Below are positions 52,128 through 60,316 of a stretch of DNA of 64,000 nt, piece after piece (positions within the stretch are counted from its first letter, which is position 1; every line of letters starts with the position of its first letter). A model generated the notes under the pieces. That model was given only the letters and a program-made list of their open reading frames with translations, had not been told where the DNA came from and did not search any database. The stretch spans positions 4,278,001 to 4,342,000 of the forward strand of contig NZ_JAGIOC010000001.1 of assembly GCF_017876515.1 (NCBI RefSeq). The letters run 5' to 3'. The stretch comes from Brachybacterium fresconis (GTDB lineage: Bacteria; Actinomycetota; Actinomycetes; Actinomycetales; Dermabacteraceae). Made by a program: the position numbers and the translations under genes.

Positions 52128-53347
52128 GGGCGAGCTCCTTCGTGGGACTCGAGAACACGGGTGTACAGCGCTGCCAGGGACTGCGCGGCGGACTCCCAGG
52201 TGCGGGTGGCGGCAAAGGCACGGGCGGAGCGCACCGCGGCGTCGTACTGCGCGGCATCGCCGAGCAGGGACTGCACCGCCTCGGCCCAGACGTCGGGATC
52301 GCGGCTGGTCAGCACCACGCCATGGTCCGGATCGACGGCCTCCTGCACCCCGCCTGCACAGCGCCAGGCCACGACGGGCGTGCCGCTGGCCTGCGCCTCG
52401 AGGGCCACCAGGCCGAAGGTCTCGGACCAGCTGGTCAGCACCAGCACCCCGGCGCAGCGCATCGCCTCGGCGAGCTCGTCCCGTCCCAGCGATCCGACGA
52501 ACTCGACCCGATCGGCGACCTCGAGCTCCTCGGTGCGGTCCCGCATCTCGGCGAGATACTCGGTGAAGTCCTGCGAGACGCCGCCGGCGAGGACCAGGCG
52601 CGCCTCGAGGGCGGGGTCGAGGTGGGCGAGGACCTCCAGGGCGAGGTCAGGGGCCTTCAGCGGCTGCAGCCGTGCGGTGAACAGGAGGGTCGGTCGCTGC
52701 CGCCGGGCGCCGACGTCGGTGCAGGGGCGGAAGCGGTCCACGTCCACCCCGGGACGCACCACGCTGAGCCGGTCGCCGGGGACGCCGTAGCGCTCGGCGA
52801 CCGTGGCGGCCTCCGCCTCGGAGACGGCGACGATCAGATCGGAGCCGGTGGCGACGAACTGCTCGCCGGGGATGCGACCGGAGGACTCCGCGGGCTCTCC
52901 GGCATGGAGGCCCTCGGCGCCGTCGGGGGCAGCGACGGAGTGGAAGGACTGCAGGTGGGGCAGGTGCAGTTCGCGGGCGACGGGGAGCGCGGCGACGCCG
53001 CTGAACCAGTGGTGGGAGTGGATGAGATCATAGGAACCCGCGGCCAGGAGCGGATGCAGCGCCTGCCGGAACGGAGCGATGGCCTGCTCCATGTCGCTCT
53101 TGGCGAGCGGCCGGGGCGGACCGGCGTCGACGTGATGGAGGCGGAGCCGCTCGGCGACCTCGACGACGGCGGGGGAGTCGGGATCGCGGCGCCGGGTGAA
53201 CAGATCCACCTCATGGCCCAGCCGGGTCAGCGCCAGGGACTGCTCCAGGACCACGACGTTCATGCCGCCGGCATCGGCGCCGCCGGGCTCCTCGACGGGC
53301 GAGGTGTGCAGGGAGATCGCGGCGATGCGCAGAGCGTCGGCAGGCAT
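52124..53347 (-). CDS. mshA: GT4 glycosyltransferase, MshA-like (D-inositol-3-phosphate glycosyltransferase)
   Basis: A 407-residue GT-B enzyme: ISLHTSPVEEPG followed by GGADAGGMNVVVLEQ (residues about 10-37) matches the MshA donor/acceptor loop, then HHWFSG, RPGVDVDRF and TSWSETFGLVALEAQASGTPVVA (split; EX7E motif). MshA transfers GlcNAc to inositol 3-phosphate, the first step of mycothiol synthesis. Overlap with the deacetylase gene strengthens that reading. ATG at 53347 is seven bases after TAGGAT, so the mRNA may be leaderless. Confidence 0.85.
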   Translation of the reverse strand: MPADALRIAAISLHTSPVEEPGGADAGGMNVVVLEQSLALTRLGHEVDLFTRRRDPDSPAVVEVAERLRLHHVDAGPPRPLAKSDMEQAIAPFRQALHPLLAAGSYDLIHSHHWFSGVAALPVARELHLPHLQSFHSVAAPDGAEGLHAGEPAESSGRIPGEQFVATGSDLIVAVSEAEAATVAERYGVPGDRLSVVRPGVDVDRFRPCTDVGARRQRPTLLFTARLQPLKAPDLALEVLAHLDPALEARLVLAGGVSQDFTEYLAEMRDRTEELEVADRVEFVGSLGRDELAEAMRCAGVLVLTSWSETFGLVALEAQASGTPVVAWRCAGGVQEAVDPDHGVVLTSRDPDVWAEAVQSLLGDAAQYDAAVRSARAFAATRTWESAAQSLAALYTRVLESHEGARP

Positions 53348-53486
53348 GCCCTCCATCCTAGGCGGGTGGTCCCCGGGGCGGGTATCCGGCCGCCAGGAGG
53401 TCGGATGTTCGCCCGTGACGAAAATGAAGGCGTCCTGGATCACGGGAAGTTGAAAAGGTGCACGGGTGTCATAGAGCCTGACTTGC

Positions 53487-54086
53487 ATGGATACGGCGGA
53501 GAAGGTGGATTGGGCAACGTTGAACGCCCATGCGGCGGGCCGCCCTGCCCGCCGTCTCGTGGGGAAGGCGATCGCGGCCGCCGGTGGTGATCGCCACCCG
53601 GGTGTGGTCCTGGACGTCGGCGCTGGTGCCGGTGCCGATTCCCTGCAGTTCGCGCGACGCGGCTGGACCGTGCACGCCTACGACAGCGACGACACCCTGG
53701 CCGCCCGCCTCGTCGAGAACGAGCGGATGCCCGGTGCGGTGCAGTTCCACCACGTCGACATCGCCGAGGTCGAGGAATTCCCGGCGGCGCAGATCGTGTA
53801 CTCGACCTACACGCTGGGACTGCTCGGGCCGGACGCCTTGCGTGACACCTGGACGAAGCTGGTCGCCGCCCTGCCGCGCGGCGGGGTGATGGCCGTGGAC
53901 CTGTTCGGCACCAATGACACCTGGGCCGAGCGAGCGGACGTGGCGACGCTCCCGCTCCATGAGATCGACGAGATGTTCCGGGGCTTCCAGGTCATCGACC
54001 GCACGGTGCGGGACGAGGACGGCCGCTTCCTGGCGGACAAGAAGCACTGGCACGTGATCACGACCCTGGCGCGCAAGCTGCGCTGA
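53487..54086 (+). CDS. SAM-dependent methyltransferase (class I)
   Basis: A 199-residue Rossmann-type methyltransferase: VVLDVGAGAGADSLQFA (motif I, about 40-56), an acidic loop end VHAYDSDDTLAARL, then HVDIAEVEEF and YSTYTLGLLGP. It resembles small TehB-type methyltransferases; substrate unknown. A TTGAAA (53450-53455) and TAGAGC (53472-53477) could form its promoter, with transcription starting at or near the ATG at 53487. Divergent from mshA; the 139-bp gap contains a short less GC-rich stretch. Confidence 0.86.
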   Translation: MDTAEKVDWATLNAHAAGRPARRLVGKAIAAAGGDRHPGVVLDVGAGAGADSLQFARRGWTVHAYDSDDTLAARLVENERMPGAVQFHHVDIAEVEEFPAAQIVYSTYTLGLLGPDALRDTWTKLVAALPRGGVMAVDLFGTNDTWAERADVATLPLHEIDEMFRGFQVIDRTVRDEDGRFLADKKHWHVITTLARKLR

Positions 54087-54108
54087 CGGGTCCGGGCGGA
54101 CGCGGATT

Positions 54109-54132
54109 CCTCGCGCGACGGCGCAGGCGAGG
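54109..54132 (+). terminator. Terminator after the methyltransferase gene
   Basis: CCTCGC (54109-54114) pairs with GCGAGG (54127-54132), followed within a few bases by GAGTCTTCTTCCT, a rare T-rich tail in this genome. Confidence 0.55.
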
Positions 54133-54144
54133 GAGTCTTCTTCC

Positions 54145-55200
54145 TCAGAGGGGGCCGAGGCTCGCGATCCGGCGGAGCGCACGATCTCGCAGGCCCGCCC
54201 GCGACTGCATCATCGCCATCTGCAGCATGACCGCCGAGCCGAGCCGCCACGCCTGATCCACGGCGGCACGTCGCAGGGCGTAGTCGCGCAATGCGGCGGG
54301 GATGCTGCTGCGCTCCCGCAGGGCGGCCGCGAGCGCGTCGGCGTCCTCCAGAGCTGTGTTCGCCCCGTGTCCGAGATTGGGCGCCATCGCGTGGGCGGCG
54401 TCGCCGAGCAGAGCGACGTTCTGTCGCACCGGCGCGATCGCAGGGACGGTGTGGATGCCGTGGACGAGGGTGGTCTCCGGTCGGATCGCATCCAGGAGAG
54501 TCTCGATCGGTGCTCGGCGGCCGCCGACGACATCGCGCAGGTGGGCGAGATCCTCCGCCACCGAGGGGGTGCGATGCTCCGGGAGGCAGGCGAACCAGTT
54601 CGTGCCGGCCGGAGCTGTACCGGTCCGGGTGGCTCCGGCCAACGGCGTGATGCCCACCAGCCAGCCGCCGCCCCACGTCTCGGCCACTTCGGGTGGATCG
54701 ATGTCGGCGGTCCCGCGCAGCACGGTCACCCCGTGGCTGCGCGCTGCCGCCCCGGGCCAGCCGGAGCGGCGCACGAGGGAGTGCGTGCCATCGGCTCCGA
54801 GCAGGAGATCCGCCTCGTCACGCAGCGGGCGCACGTCCTCGATCCGTCGTCGAGTGATCCGAACCGTGTCGGGCACTGCCGCCTGGAGGATCCGCACCAG
54901 ATCGGAGCGGGCCACGAGCAGAGCGTCCCCGGCGGGGACCGTGAGGAGAACGCGCGAATCCGCGCCGATGAGAGAGCCCTGTCGCGGGGAGGCCGAGACC
55001 TCCTGCACCGCTTCCAGCACCCCGAGTCGACTCAGCACCCGCTGGGCGGAGCCGAACATCCCCAGGGATGTCTCCACGGCGGGGACGTCGAAGTTCTCGT
55101 CGATCAGCTCGACGTCGTGCCCGTCGTGGGCGAGGGCGATCGAGGCCGCGAGTCCGGCCACGCCCGCGCCCAGGACGCGGATCCTCCTGCGCTGCGTCAT
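54145..55200 (-). CDS. FAD-dependent monooxygenase (PHBH-like)
   Basis: A 351-residue flavoprotein: GAGVAGLAASIALAHDGHDVELID (split; Rossmann dinucleotide fold at 11-34), the second FAD motif LLGADGTHSLVR near 133, and GDAAHAMAPNLGHGANTALEDA (split, near 265) that binds the FAD ribityl chain. These are the landmarks of group A aromatic hydroxylases. Substrate unknown. The first 383 bases of the gene are overlapped in another frame on the same strand by the DUF222-HNH gene, which is far longer than normal overlaps here. Confidence 0.9.
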   Translation of the reverse strand: MTQRRRIRVLGAGVAGLAASIALAHDGHDVELIDENFDVPAVETSLGMFGSAQRVLSRLGVLEAVQEVSASPRQGSLIGADSRVLLTVPAGDALLVARSDLVRILQAAVPDTVRITRRRIEDVRPLRDEADLLLGADGTHSLVRRSGWPGAAARSHGVTVLRGTADIDPPEVAETWGGGWLVGITPLAGATRTGTAPAGTNWFACLPEHRTPSVAEDLAHLRDVVGGRRAPIETLLDAIRPETTLVHGIHTVPAIAPVRQNVALLGDAAHAMAPNLGHGANTALEDADALAAALRERSSIPAALRDYALRRAAVDQAWRLGSAVMLQMAMMQSRAGLRDRALRRIASLGPL

Positions 55201-57139
55201 GGGACGTGATGCCTTCCTCGTCGGGAATGGTCGGAGGACGTGATGCCGTCGGTGATCCCGTCGGTGGTTCCGGCGATGATCCCGGCCCGTCCGACCCTAC
55301 TGCCGGGTCCGGAGCCCCGGGTGTCTGCCCGGAGTCGTCGGGATCAGGTGAGCCGTCGGGATCGGCAGGGTCCTGGGGCTCGTCTCCGGGGACCGTGGAG
55401 CCGGGGTCCGGCTCCTGGGGGTCCGGGCCGTGCCGGGCAGCACCCGTCAGTGCCGAACCCAGCAGGCGCGGGGTGGCGGAGATGCCCTGTGCACCGTGGG
55501 GACTGGTCCAGGCCCAGCCATGTGACGGCGAGGAGCCGGCGGTTCCCGACTTGTTCTCGTCCGTGGTGGCCCAGACCGTGCCGCGCTGGGCGGTGTCGTG
55601 CTGGGCGGTGTCGTCCCTTCCGGGCCCGACCCCGGCCGTCGTCGGCCCGGCCGAGTCGAGATCGCCCGGGCCCAGCGGTGTGAGCACCCAGAGGCCGAGC
55701 TCCTTGAGCAGATTGCAGCGCACGCACAGGCCCTGGCCGTTGTCGAAGCTGGTCGGGCCGCCGCGGTGGTGAGGCGTCACATGGTCGATCTGTCGGATGG
55801 TCGCATTGCACCAGGGGGTGCGGCAGGTGGCGTCGCGCCAGCGGATCATCCGGGCGAGGCCGGCAGGGAAGGCTCGTGCCCGGGACTCCATGCCGACCAG
55901 CTCGCCGGTGCTGGGCCGCATGTACAGCCTCCGGTAGAACGCCGACACCATCTCGTCGGGATGGGGCTCCTCGGGGTAGGCCTCCTCGGACCCGGCCAGG
56001 TATCCCGGCGGGGTGCCCCGCAAGGTGTCGGTGACGATGTGGGCGGGCAGTGCGCCGTACCCCTCGAGCCGGGCGCATTCGGTGTCGTCGCCGCGTCCCA
56101 GCAGAGCCGTGTCGGAGATGACGATGCCGACGTCGAGGCCGGGTGTGGTGCGCGGACGCTTCGGCGCGCTCTCGTACGGCGCCCTGCCCTCCCGTGCGTC
56201 ACCGTCCGGTGCACTGTCCTCCGGTGCATCGGCCTCCGGCGCGCCGCTGTGCAGGGCGGCGTCCACGAGCAGATCCGCCTCCAGAGCCGGGACGGACTCC
56301 TTCGCCCCGGCCGCCCGCAGGGACTCGGCTCGGCGGTGGAGGGTCTTCATCATCCCGGCCGCATCGATCCCGCGCAGCACGGCACTGACCTGGGCCATGC
56401 CGTCGGCCAGCGGCGTCATCGTCACGTGCCGGGAACGGGCGGCGCGCTCGGCCCGCTCGCGGGACCTCCCGGGCTCGAACTCCTGGATCAGCATCTGCAC
56501 CTCGGAGCGCAGCTTCCGCTCTCCGGCGCCCGCCAGCGCCAGCGGGTTCGCGCCGACCAGCTCATCGATGCGGGCGATGGTGTCCGGGTCCGCCGCGGAC
56601 AGAGCGCGGGACAGCGTCGACGCCTTCCGCTGCGGCATGCGCCCCGATAAGAGCGCGGCATGGACGTCCGGCATCTGATTCACGAGACGCCGGGCGGAGG
56701 CGAGGGAGAAGGAGGAGGACGCGGGGGAGATGCGGCGGGCATGTCCGATCTCGTGGGCGGCGCCCTTGCCCTGCTCCGGTCTGCGCATGCTCCGGGCCTC
56801 ATCGTCCTCCCTGATCCGTCGTTCGGCACGGACCTGCCAGATGGCATCGATCGCTGCCACGGACGACGTCAGCTGTTCCAGACCGCCCAGGACGGCCAGT
56901 GATTCCTCGGCCGTTCCCGCAGCGGTGCTCGGCAGCGGGTCCCGCACCGAACTCGTCATCGTGAAGGCCTGCAGCGTGACGGCCAGGATCTCGGCGAGCG
57001 CGACCCGCGCCTCGGGGCTGCCGTCGAACGCGGCGAGCCGGTCGGTGACCGCGGTCAGCGGGTCGTGACCGCCCGAGGAGGCGGTGCCGGTGACCGGCTC
57101 CTCCTCGTCGGGGCGATCCCCGCTGCGCGTCGTGTCCAT
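54818..57139 (-). CDS. DUF222 (13E12-repeat) HNH endonuclease with long C-terminal readthrough
   Basis: A 773-residue protein: a DUF222 domain (about 30-330) and an HNH domain (FPAGLARMIRWRDATCRTPWCN then IDHVTPHHRGGPTSFDNGQGLCVRCN, given in part, about 430-490), with C-x4-C and the DHV/HH metal site. The family is multicopy in actinobacteria and its role is unclear. After residue 500 the sequence becomes low in complexity (DPADPDGSPDPDDSG). The last about 127 residues are an Arg/Gly-rich readthrough inside the monooxygenase gene, so the natural stop may have been lost. ATG at 57139 is seven bases after TACACT; a LexA-like box lies there. Confidence 0.85.
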   Translation of the reverse strand: MDTTRSGDRPDEEEPVTGTASSGGHDPLTAVTDRLAAFDGSPEARVALAEILAVTLQAFTMTSSVRDPLPSTAAGTAEESLAVLGGLEQLTSSVAAIDAIWQVRAERRIREDDEARSMRRPEQGKGAAHEIGHARRISPASSSFSLASARRLVNQMPDVHAALLSGRMPQRKASTLSRALSAADPDTIARIDELVGANPLALAGAGERKLRSEVQMLIQEFEPGRSRERAERAARSRHVTMTPLADGMAQVSAVLRGIDAAGMMKTLHRRAESLRAAGAKESVPALEADLLVDAALHSGAPEADAPEDSAPDGDAREGRAPYESAPKRPRTTPGLDVGIVISDTALLGRGDDTECARLEGYGALPAHIVTDTLRGTPPGYLAGSEEAYPEEPHPDEMVSAFYRRLYMRPSTGELVGMESRARAFPAGLARMIRWRDATCRTPWCNATIRQIDHVTPHHRGGPTSFDNGQGLCVRCNLLKELGLWVLTPLGPGDLDSAGPTTAGVGPGRDDTAQHDTAQRGTVWATTDENKSGTAGSSPSHGWAWTSPHGAQGISATPRLLGSALTGAARHGPDPQEPDPGSTVPGDEPQDPADPDGSPDPDDSGQTPGAPDPAVGSDGPGSSPEPPTGSPTASRPPTIPDEEGITSHDAAQEDPRPGRGRGRTRGLDRPRPRRARRRADRRELRRPRRGDIPGDVRLRPAGAESTRGAGSGAGGLGLPATGLSHRRGFARSPHGPRRGRSARGPLRSGADPPGGSARHGSDHSTTDRGRAPAA

Positions 57140-57147
57140 GCATCTCA

Positions 57148-57163
57148 GTGTACGTGTGTTCGA
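57148..57163. promoter_or_regulatory. LexA (SOS box)-like site at the DUF222-HNH promoter
   Basis: On the minus strand the site reads TCGAAC-ACAC-GTACAC against the actinobacterial SOS box TCGAAC-N4-GTTCGA: one half is perfect and the other has three mismatches (9 of 12). It overlaps TACACT, the probable -10. Several mycobacterial DUF222/13E12 genes are known to be SOS-inducible, which is why the partial match is recorded. Confidence 0.4.
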
Positions 57164-57392
57164 AATCAGACGAAAGGTCTCCGGAGAAACCTGGGATAAC
57201 TCCGACAATGTGGATGAGATGGTGGACAAGGTGGGTGTGTGGAGGAAGGTCGACCGGCGTGCGCCGACGTGAGGACCAGCCCTCCCATGGGGCGCACGGC
57301 ACGACGGAAATTCCCTCTCACCTGTGTGTGCGCGATCGGGTGCCCACGATGTCCGCAGGGTTCCCGCGTGCGCTCGCCCGCCTCCTCGTGGG

Positions 57393-57407
57393 GTCATTCA
57401 GAATGAC
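57393..57407. repeat. Perfect 15-bp palindrome in an intergenic region
   Basis: GTCATTC-A-GAATGAC is a 7-1-7 palindrome of low G+C in a gene-free stretch, with a form typical of an operator. No gene starts within 100 bases of it on either strand. Confidence 0.5.
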
Positions 57408-57524
57408 GCATGTCAAGCGGTCGATGCGTATTGTGGAAAGCCGACGATGGGGGAGGGAAACGGGACGATGGGCGGCGACGACGAGAATGTCCGGCGCCCC
57501 ACCTGTCTCGGCGTCCCGTCGGTC

Positions 57525-58166
57525 TCAGCGCCCCAGCAGCGTCAGCACCGCCGTCACCCGGCGGTGGACGCTCGCATCCTCGCTGAGCCCCAGCTTCGCG
57601 AACAGGCGCTGGGTGTGCTTCTCCACCGCGCCGCCGCTGATGAACAGCCGCTGCGAGATCCCGGTGTTGGTCAGGCCCTCGCCCATCAGCTCCAGCACCT
57701 CCCGCTCGCGCGGGGTCAGCTCGTCCAGCGGGGTCCGACGCCGCGAGGCGATCACCTGGCCGACCACGTCGGGGTCGATGGCCACCCCGCCGTCGGCCAC
57801 CCGCTGGACCGACTCCAGGAACGCCTGGATGTCGAACACGCGGTCCTTCAGCAGGTAGCCCGTCGAGCGCTCGCCGGATTCGATGAGCTCGGTCGCATAG
57901 CCGACGACGACGTACTGGCTCAGCAGCACGATCGGGGCCTCGGGCCAGGAGCGGCGGATCTCCTGGGCGGCCCGCAGGCCCTCGTCGGTGTGGCTCGGCG
58001 GCATGCGGATGTCGGAGACCACGAGGTCGGGGCGCAGCTCCAGGGCGCGCACCACCAGCTCGGTGCCGGAAGCCGCCGTGCCGGCCACGGTGTGACCGGC
58101 GTCCTCGAACAGGAGTCGCAGGCCCTCCCGCAGCAGGGCGGAGTCATCAGCGATCAGGACCCGCAC
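57525..58166 (-). CDS. LuxR/NarL-family response regulator
   Basis: A 213-residue regulator: receiver domain with ADDSALL, phospho-acceptor Asp 52 in VVSDIRMP and LLKDRVFD, and a LuxR helix-turn-helix (LTPREREVLELMGEGLTNTGI, in part). The start is GTG at 58166, overlapping the end of the kinase gene by 13 bases, so kinase and regulator are one translationally coupled operon with the kinase first. Confidence 0.93.
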   Translation of the reverse strand: MRVLIADDSALLREGLRLLFEDAGHTVAGTAASGTELVVRALELRPDLVVSDIRMPPSHTDEGLRAAQEIRRSWPEAPIVLLSQYVVVGYATELIESGERSTGYLLKDRVFDIQAFLESVQRVADGGVAIDPDVVGQVIASRRRTPLDELTPREREVLELMGEGLTNTGISQRLFISGGAVEKHTQRLFAKLGLSEDASVHRRVTAVLTLLGR

Positions 58167-59473
58167 GGGATCACCGCCTCCACTCGGGTGCCTTCCCCCG
58201 CAGGGGAGTGCACGGCCAGTCGCCCCTCCAGGGAGGCGACGCGCCCGGCGAGACCGGCGAGCCCGCCGCCGGTGCGCATCTCGGCGCCGCCGCGCCCGTC
58301 GTCCTGGATCCTCACCCGGGCATCATCCCCGATCCGGACGACCTCGACCTGTACCGACTCGGCCCGGGCGTGCTTGGCGGCATTGGTCAGGGACTCCGAG
58401 ACCACGTAGTAGATGCCGATCTCGACGTGCTCGGGCAGGTCCAGGTCCGCACTCTGCACGGTGGTGGGGACGGGGGAGATCGCGGCCAGCTCCGTCAGCG
58501 CCGCGGCCAGCCCGCGGTCGACGAGGATCGGCGGCGCGATCCCTCGCGAGAGCCGACGCAGATCATCGAGGGTCAGCCCGAGCTGCTCCCGGGTCTCGCG
58601 CAGCACGGTCTGGGCCTTCTCCGGGTCGTTCGCGGCCAGCGCCTCGACCCGCGCGAGATCCATCGAGGCCCGCACCAGGCGCTGCTGCGGTCCGTCGTGC
58701 AGGTCCCGCTCGAGCCGGCGCAGCGCCGTGGACTCCGCGCTGCGGCCCGCAGCGCGGGACTCCTGGGTGCGCCGCAGGCGCTGCTGGTCCTCGTAGCGGG
58801 AGCTGAGCAGCCCGCGGGCGACGCCCCGGTGCAGCGCCGACAGGCCCCGCACCAGCGGTCCGACCGTCAGCAGGAAGAACAGCCCGCCGGCGACCTGCAG
58901 CCCGATGTCGACGATCATCGCGAACGAGCCGCTGAAGCCCAGCAGCTCGCCCAGCCCGTTCATCTCGGCCTCCGGCAGCACCTGCGCGAGGATCACGGAG
59001 GCCAACGGTCCGCCGACGGTCCCGATCGCCCCGGCGGTCCAGGCGACGGTCAGGGGGAACGTGATCAGCACCAGCAGGAAGTTCACCAGCACCCACAGAG
59101 CATCGAGCCAGCGCTGCGGATCGGTCAGAGGTACGAGCAGGCGCCGCATCCAGCCGGCTCCCTCCGGAGCGCGTTTCGCGCCCGGCGTCGGCAGCGTGCC
59201 ACCGAGGAGCACGGGCTGGAGGGCGCGCTCGGCGGCGGCGAAGCCGCGGGCGACGAGGACGCCGACCACCAGGATCGGCAGCCCGACCCAGACGACGACC
59301 GTGGAGACCCCGGCGGTGAGAAGGGCGAGAGTCAGGGAGAAGCCGACGACGCCGAGCAGCAGCGCGATCAGCCCATAGGCGAGGAAACGGCCGATCCGAG
59401 CGGCCCAGCGGCCGACGGACCAGCGCTGTGAGGTGGAGATCGGTGCCGTCTCGGGCATGGTCATCGTGGTCAT
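58154..59473 (-). CDS. Sensor histidine kinase (NarL type) with membrane sensor domain
   Basis: A 439-residue kinase. The first 220 residues have four to six hydrophobic segments of a putative sensor domain. The DHp segment has LRRLERDLHDGPQQRL (phospho-acceptor His near 258), and the HATPase domain has ESLTNAAKHA and QDDGRGGAEMRTGGGLAGL in parts. Of three clustered in-frame ATGs, 59473 is used (AGGGG just upstream). Signal unknown. Confidence 0.92.
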   Translation of the reverse strand: MTTMTMPETAPISTSQRWSVGRWAARIGRFLAYGLIALLLGVVGFSLTLALLTAGVSTVVVWVGLPILVVGVLVARGFAAAERALQPVLLGGTLPTPGAKRAPEGAGWMRRLLVPLTDPQRWLDALWVLVNFLLVLITFPLTVAWTAGAIGTVGGPLASVILAQVLPEAEMNGLGELLGFSGSFAMIVDIGLQVAGGLFFLLTVGPLVRGLSALHRGVARGLLSSRYEDQQRLRRTQESRAAGRSAESTALRRLERDLHDGPQQRLVRASMDLARVEALAANDPEKAQTVLRETREQLGLTLDDLRRLSRGIAPPILVDRGLAAALTELAAISPVPTTVQSADLDLPEHVEIGIYYVVSESLTNAAKHARAESVQVEVVRIGDDARVRIQDDGRGGAEMRTGGGLAGLAGRVASLEGRLAVHSPAGEGTRVEAVIPCGS

Positions 59474-59557
59474 GTCCCCTACTGTGGCGCGATCTGCTCG
59501 TCGGCCCCATCCTGCCACCGGGCCGGGCGCTGTCGGGCTGGCCCGACAATGCGCCTC

Positions 59558-60274
59558 CTACCCGTAGGTCGGGTACTGCGGCCACCCCTCGGGGGAGTCC
59601 TCCCAATCCTGCTGGCGCCCGTAGACGGTGCGGTCCATGATCTGGGCGACGGGCAGGATCGCCTCCGTGCCGCGCGCCGTCGTGGCATAGGTGAGGAACA
59701 CGCGTCCCTCGTGCAGCAGATAGTACGAGTAACCGGGGATCGGGCCCGAGTGTCCGCCGTCCTCGCTGCGGAGGGTCCAGCCCCAGTCGTCGTGGTAGCT
59801 GGTCCCGCCCGAGGAGACCCAGGTGTGCGGCCAGCCGCGGTGCAGGCGCCAGGCGCGGAGCTTCTCGATCGGGGCCTGGGAGATCATGGCGAAGGCGATG
59901 CCCTCCTCCTCCAGACGGCCACCCTGGGTGGGCAGATTGTCGACCGCCCAGGTGCAGCTGGGGCAGCCTTCCTCCCAGTCAGGGCCGAACATGACGTTCT
60001 GGACCAGCAGCAGGTAGTCCTCGCCGAACAGCTCCGAGAGTCGGACGGGGCCGTCCTCACCGGTGAACTCGTAGTCGGGCACCTCCACCATCGGCAGTCG
60101 CCTGCGGGCGGCCGCCGCGCGATCGCCGGCGCGGGTGACCTCCTTGTCGAGGACGATCTGCTGGGCGAGGGCGTGCTCGAAATCCTCCCGATCGACGACC
60201 GGTGGTGCGGCGACGGGCTGCTGGCTCTTGGGGGAGAGGGGTCGGTCCGGGGTCTGCGGCGTCACATCGGACAT
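59558..60274 (-). CDS. DUF899 thioredoxin-like protein
   Basis: A 238-residue DUF899 protein: LPMVEVPDYEFTGEDGPVRLSELF (split, about 60-83), then a redox-type motif GCPSCTWAVDNL near 103 and HDDWGWTL. The CPSC pair suggests a thioredoxin-like reductase role, but no member's function is settled to my knowledge. ATG at 60274 has an AAGGAAG site. It is 42 bases downstream of the GrpB-family gene. Confidence 0.88.
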   Translation of the reverse strand: MSDVTPQTPDRPLSPKSQQPVAAPPVVDREDFEHALAQQIVLDKEVTRAGDRAAAARRRLPMVEVPDYEFTGEDGPVRLSELFGEDYLLLVQNVMFGPDWEEGCPSCTWAVDNLPTQGGRLEEEGIAFAMISQAPIEKLRAWRLHRGWPHTWVSSGGTSYHDDWGWTLRSEDGGHSGPIPGYSYYLLHEGRVFLTYATTARGTEAILPVAQIMDRTVYGRQQDWEDSPEGWPQYPTYG

Positions 60275-60316
60275 GGCGGCTTCCTTCGTCGGGGCGGCTC
60301 GGCCTGGTCGGCAACG

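Larger units (their letters stand above)
57140..57524. other. 385-bp gene-free region upstream of the DUF222-HNH gene
   Basis: No coding sequence is credible here on either strand. The left end holds the DUF222-HNH promoter and a LexA-like box. The middle is less GC-rich than the surroundings, with an AT-richer patch near 57391-57450 containing a perfect 15-bp palindrome (57393-57407). The right end runs to the stop of a response-regulator gene. No tRNA or hairpin of terminator type was noticed. Confidence 0.55.

Noticed and set aside
54818..57139. Mobile element or insertion sequence because of the HNH/DUF222 gene
   Set aside because: No terminal inverted repeats, target duplication, transposase or integrase is visible; DUF222-HNH genes are ordinary multicopy chromosomal genes in actinobacteria.
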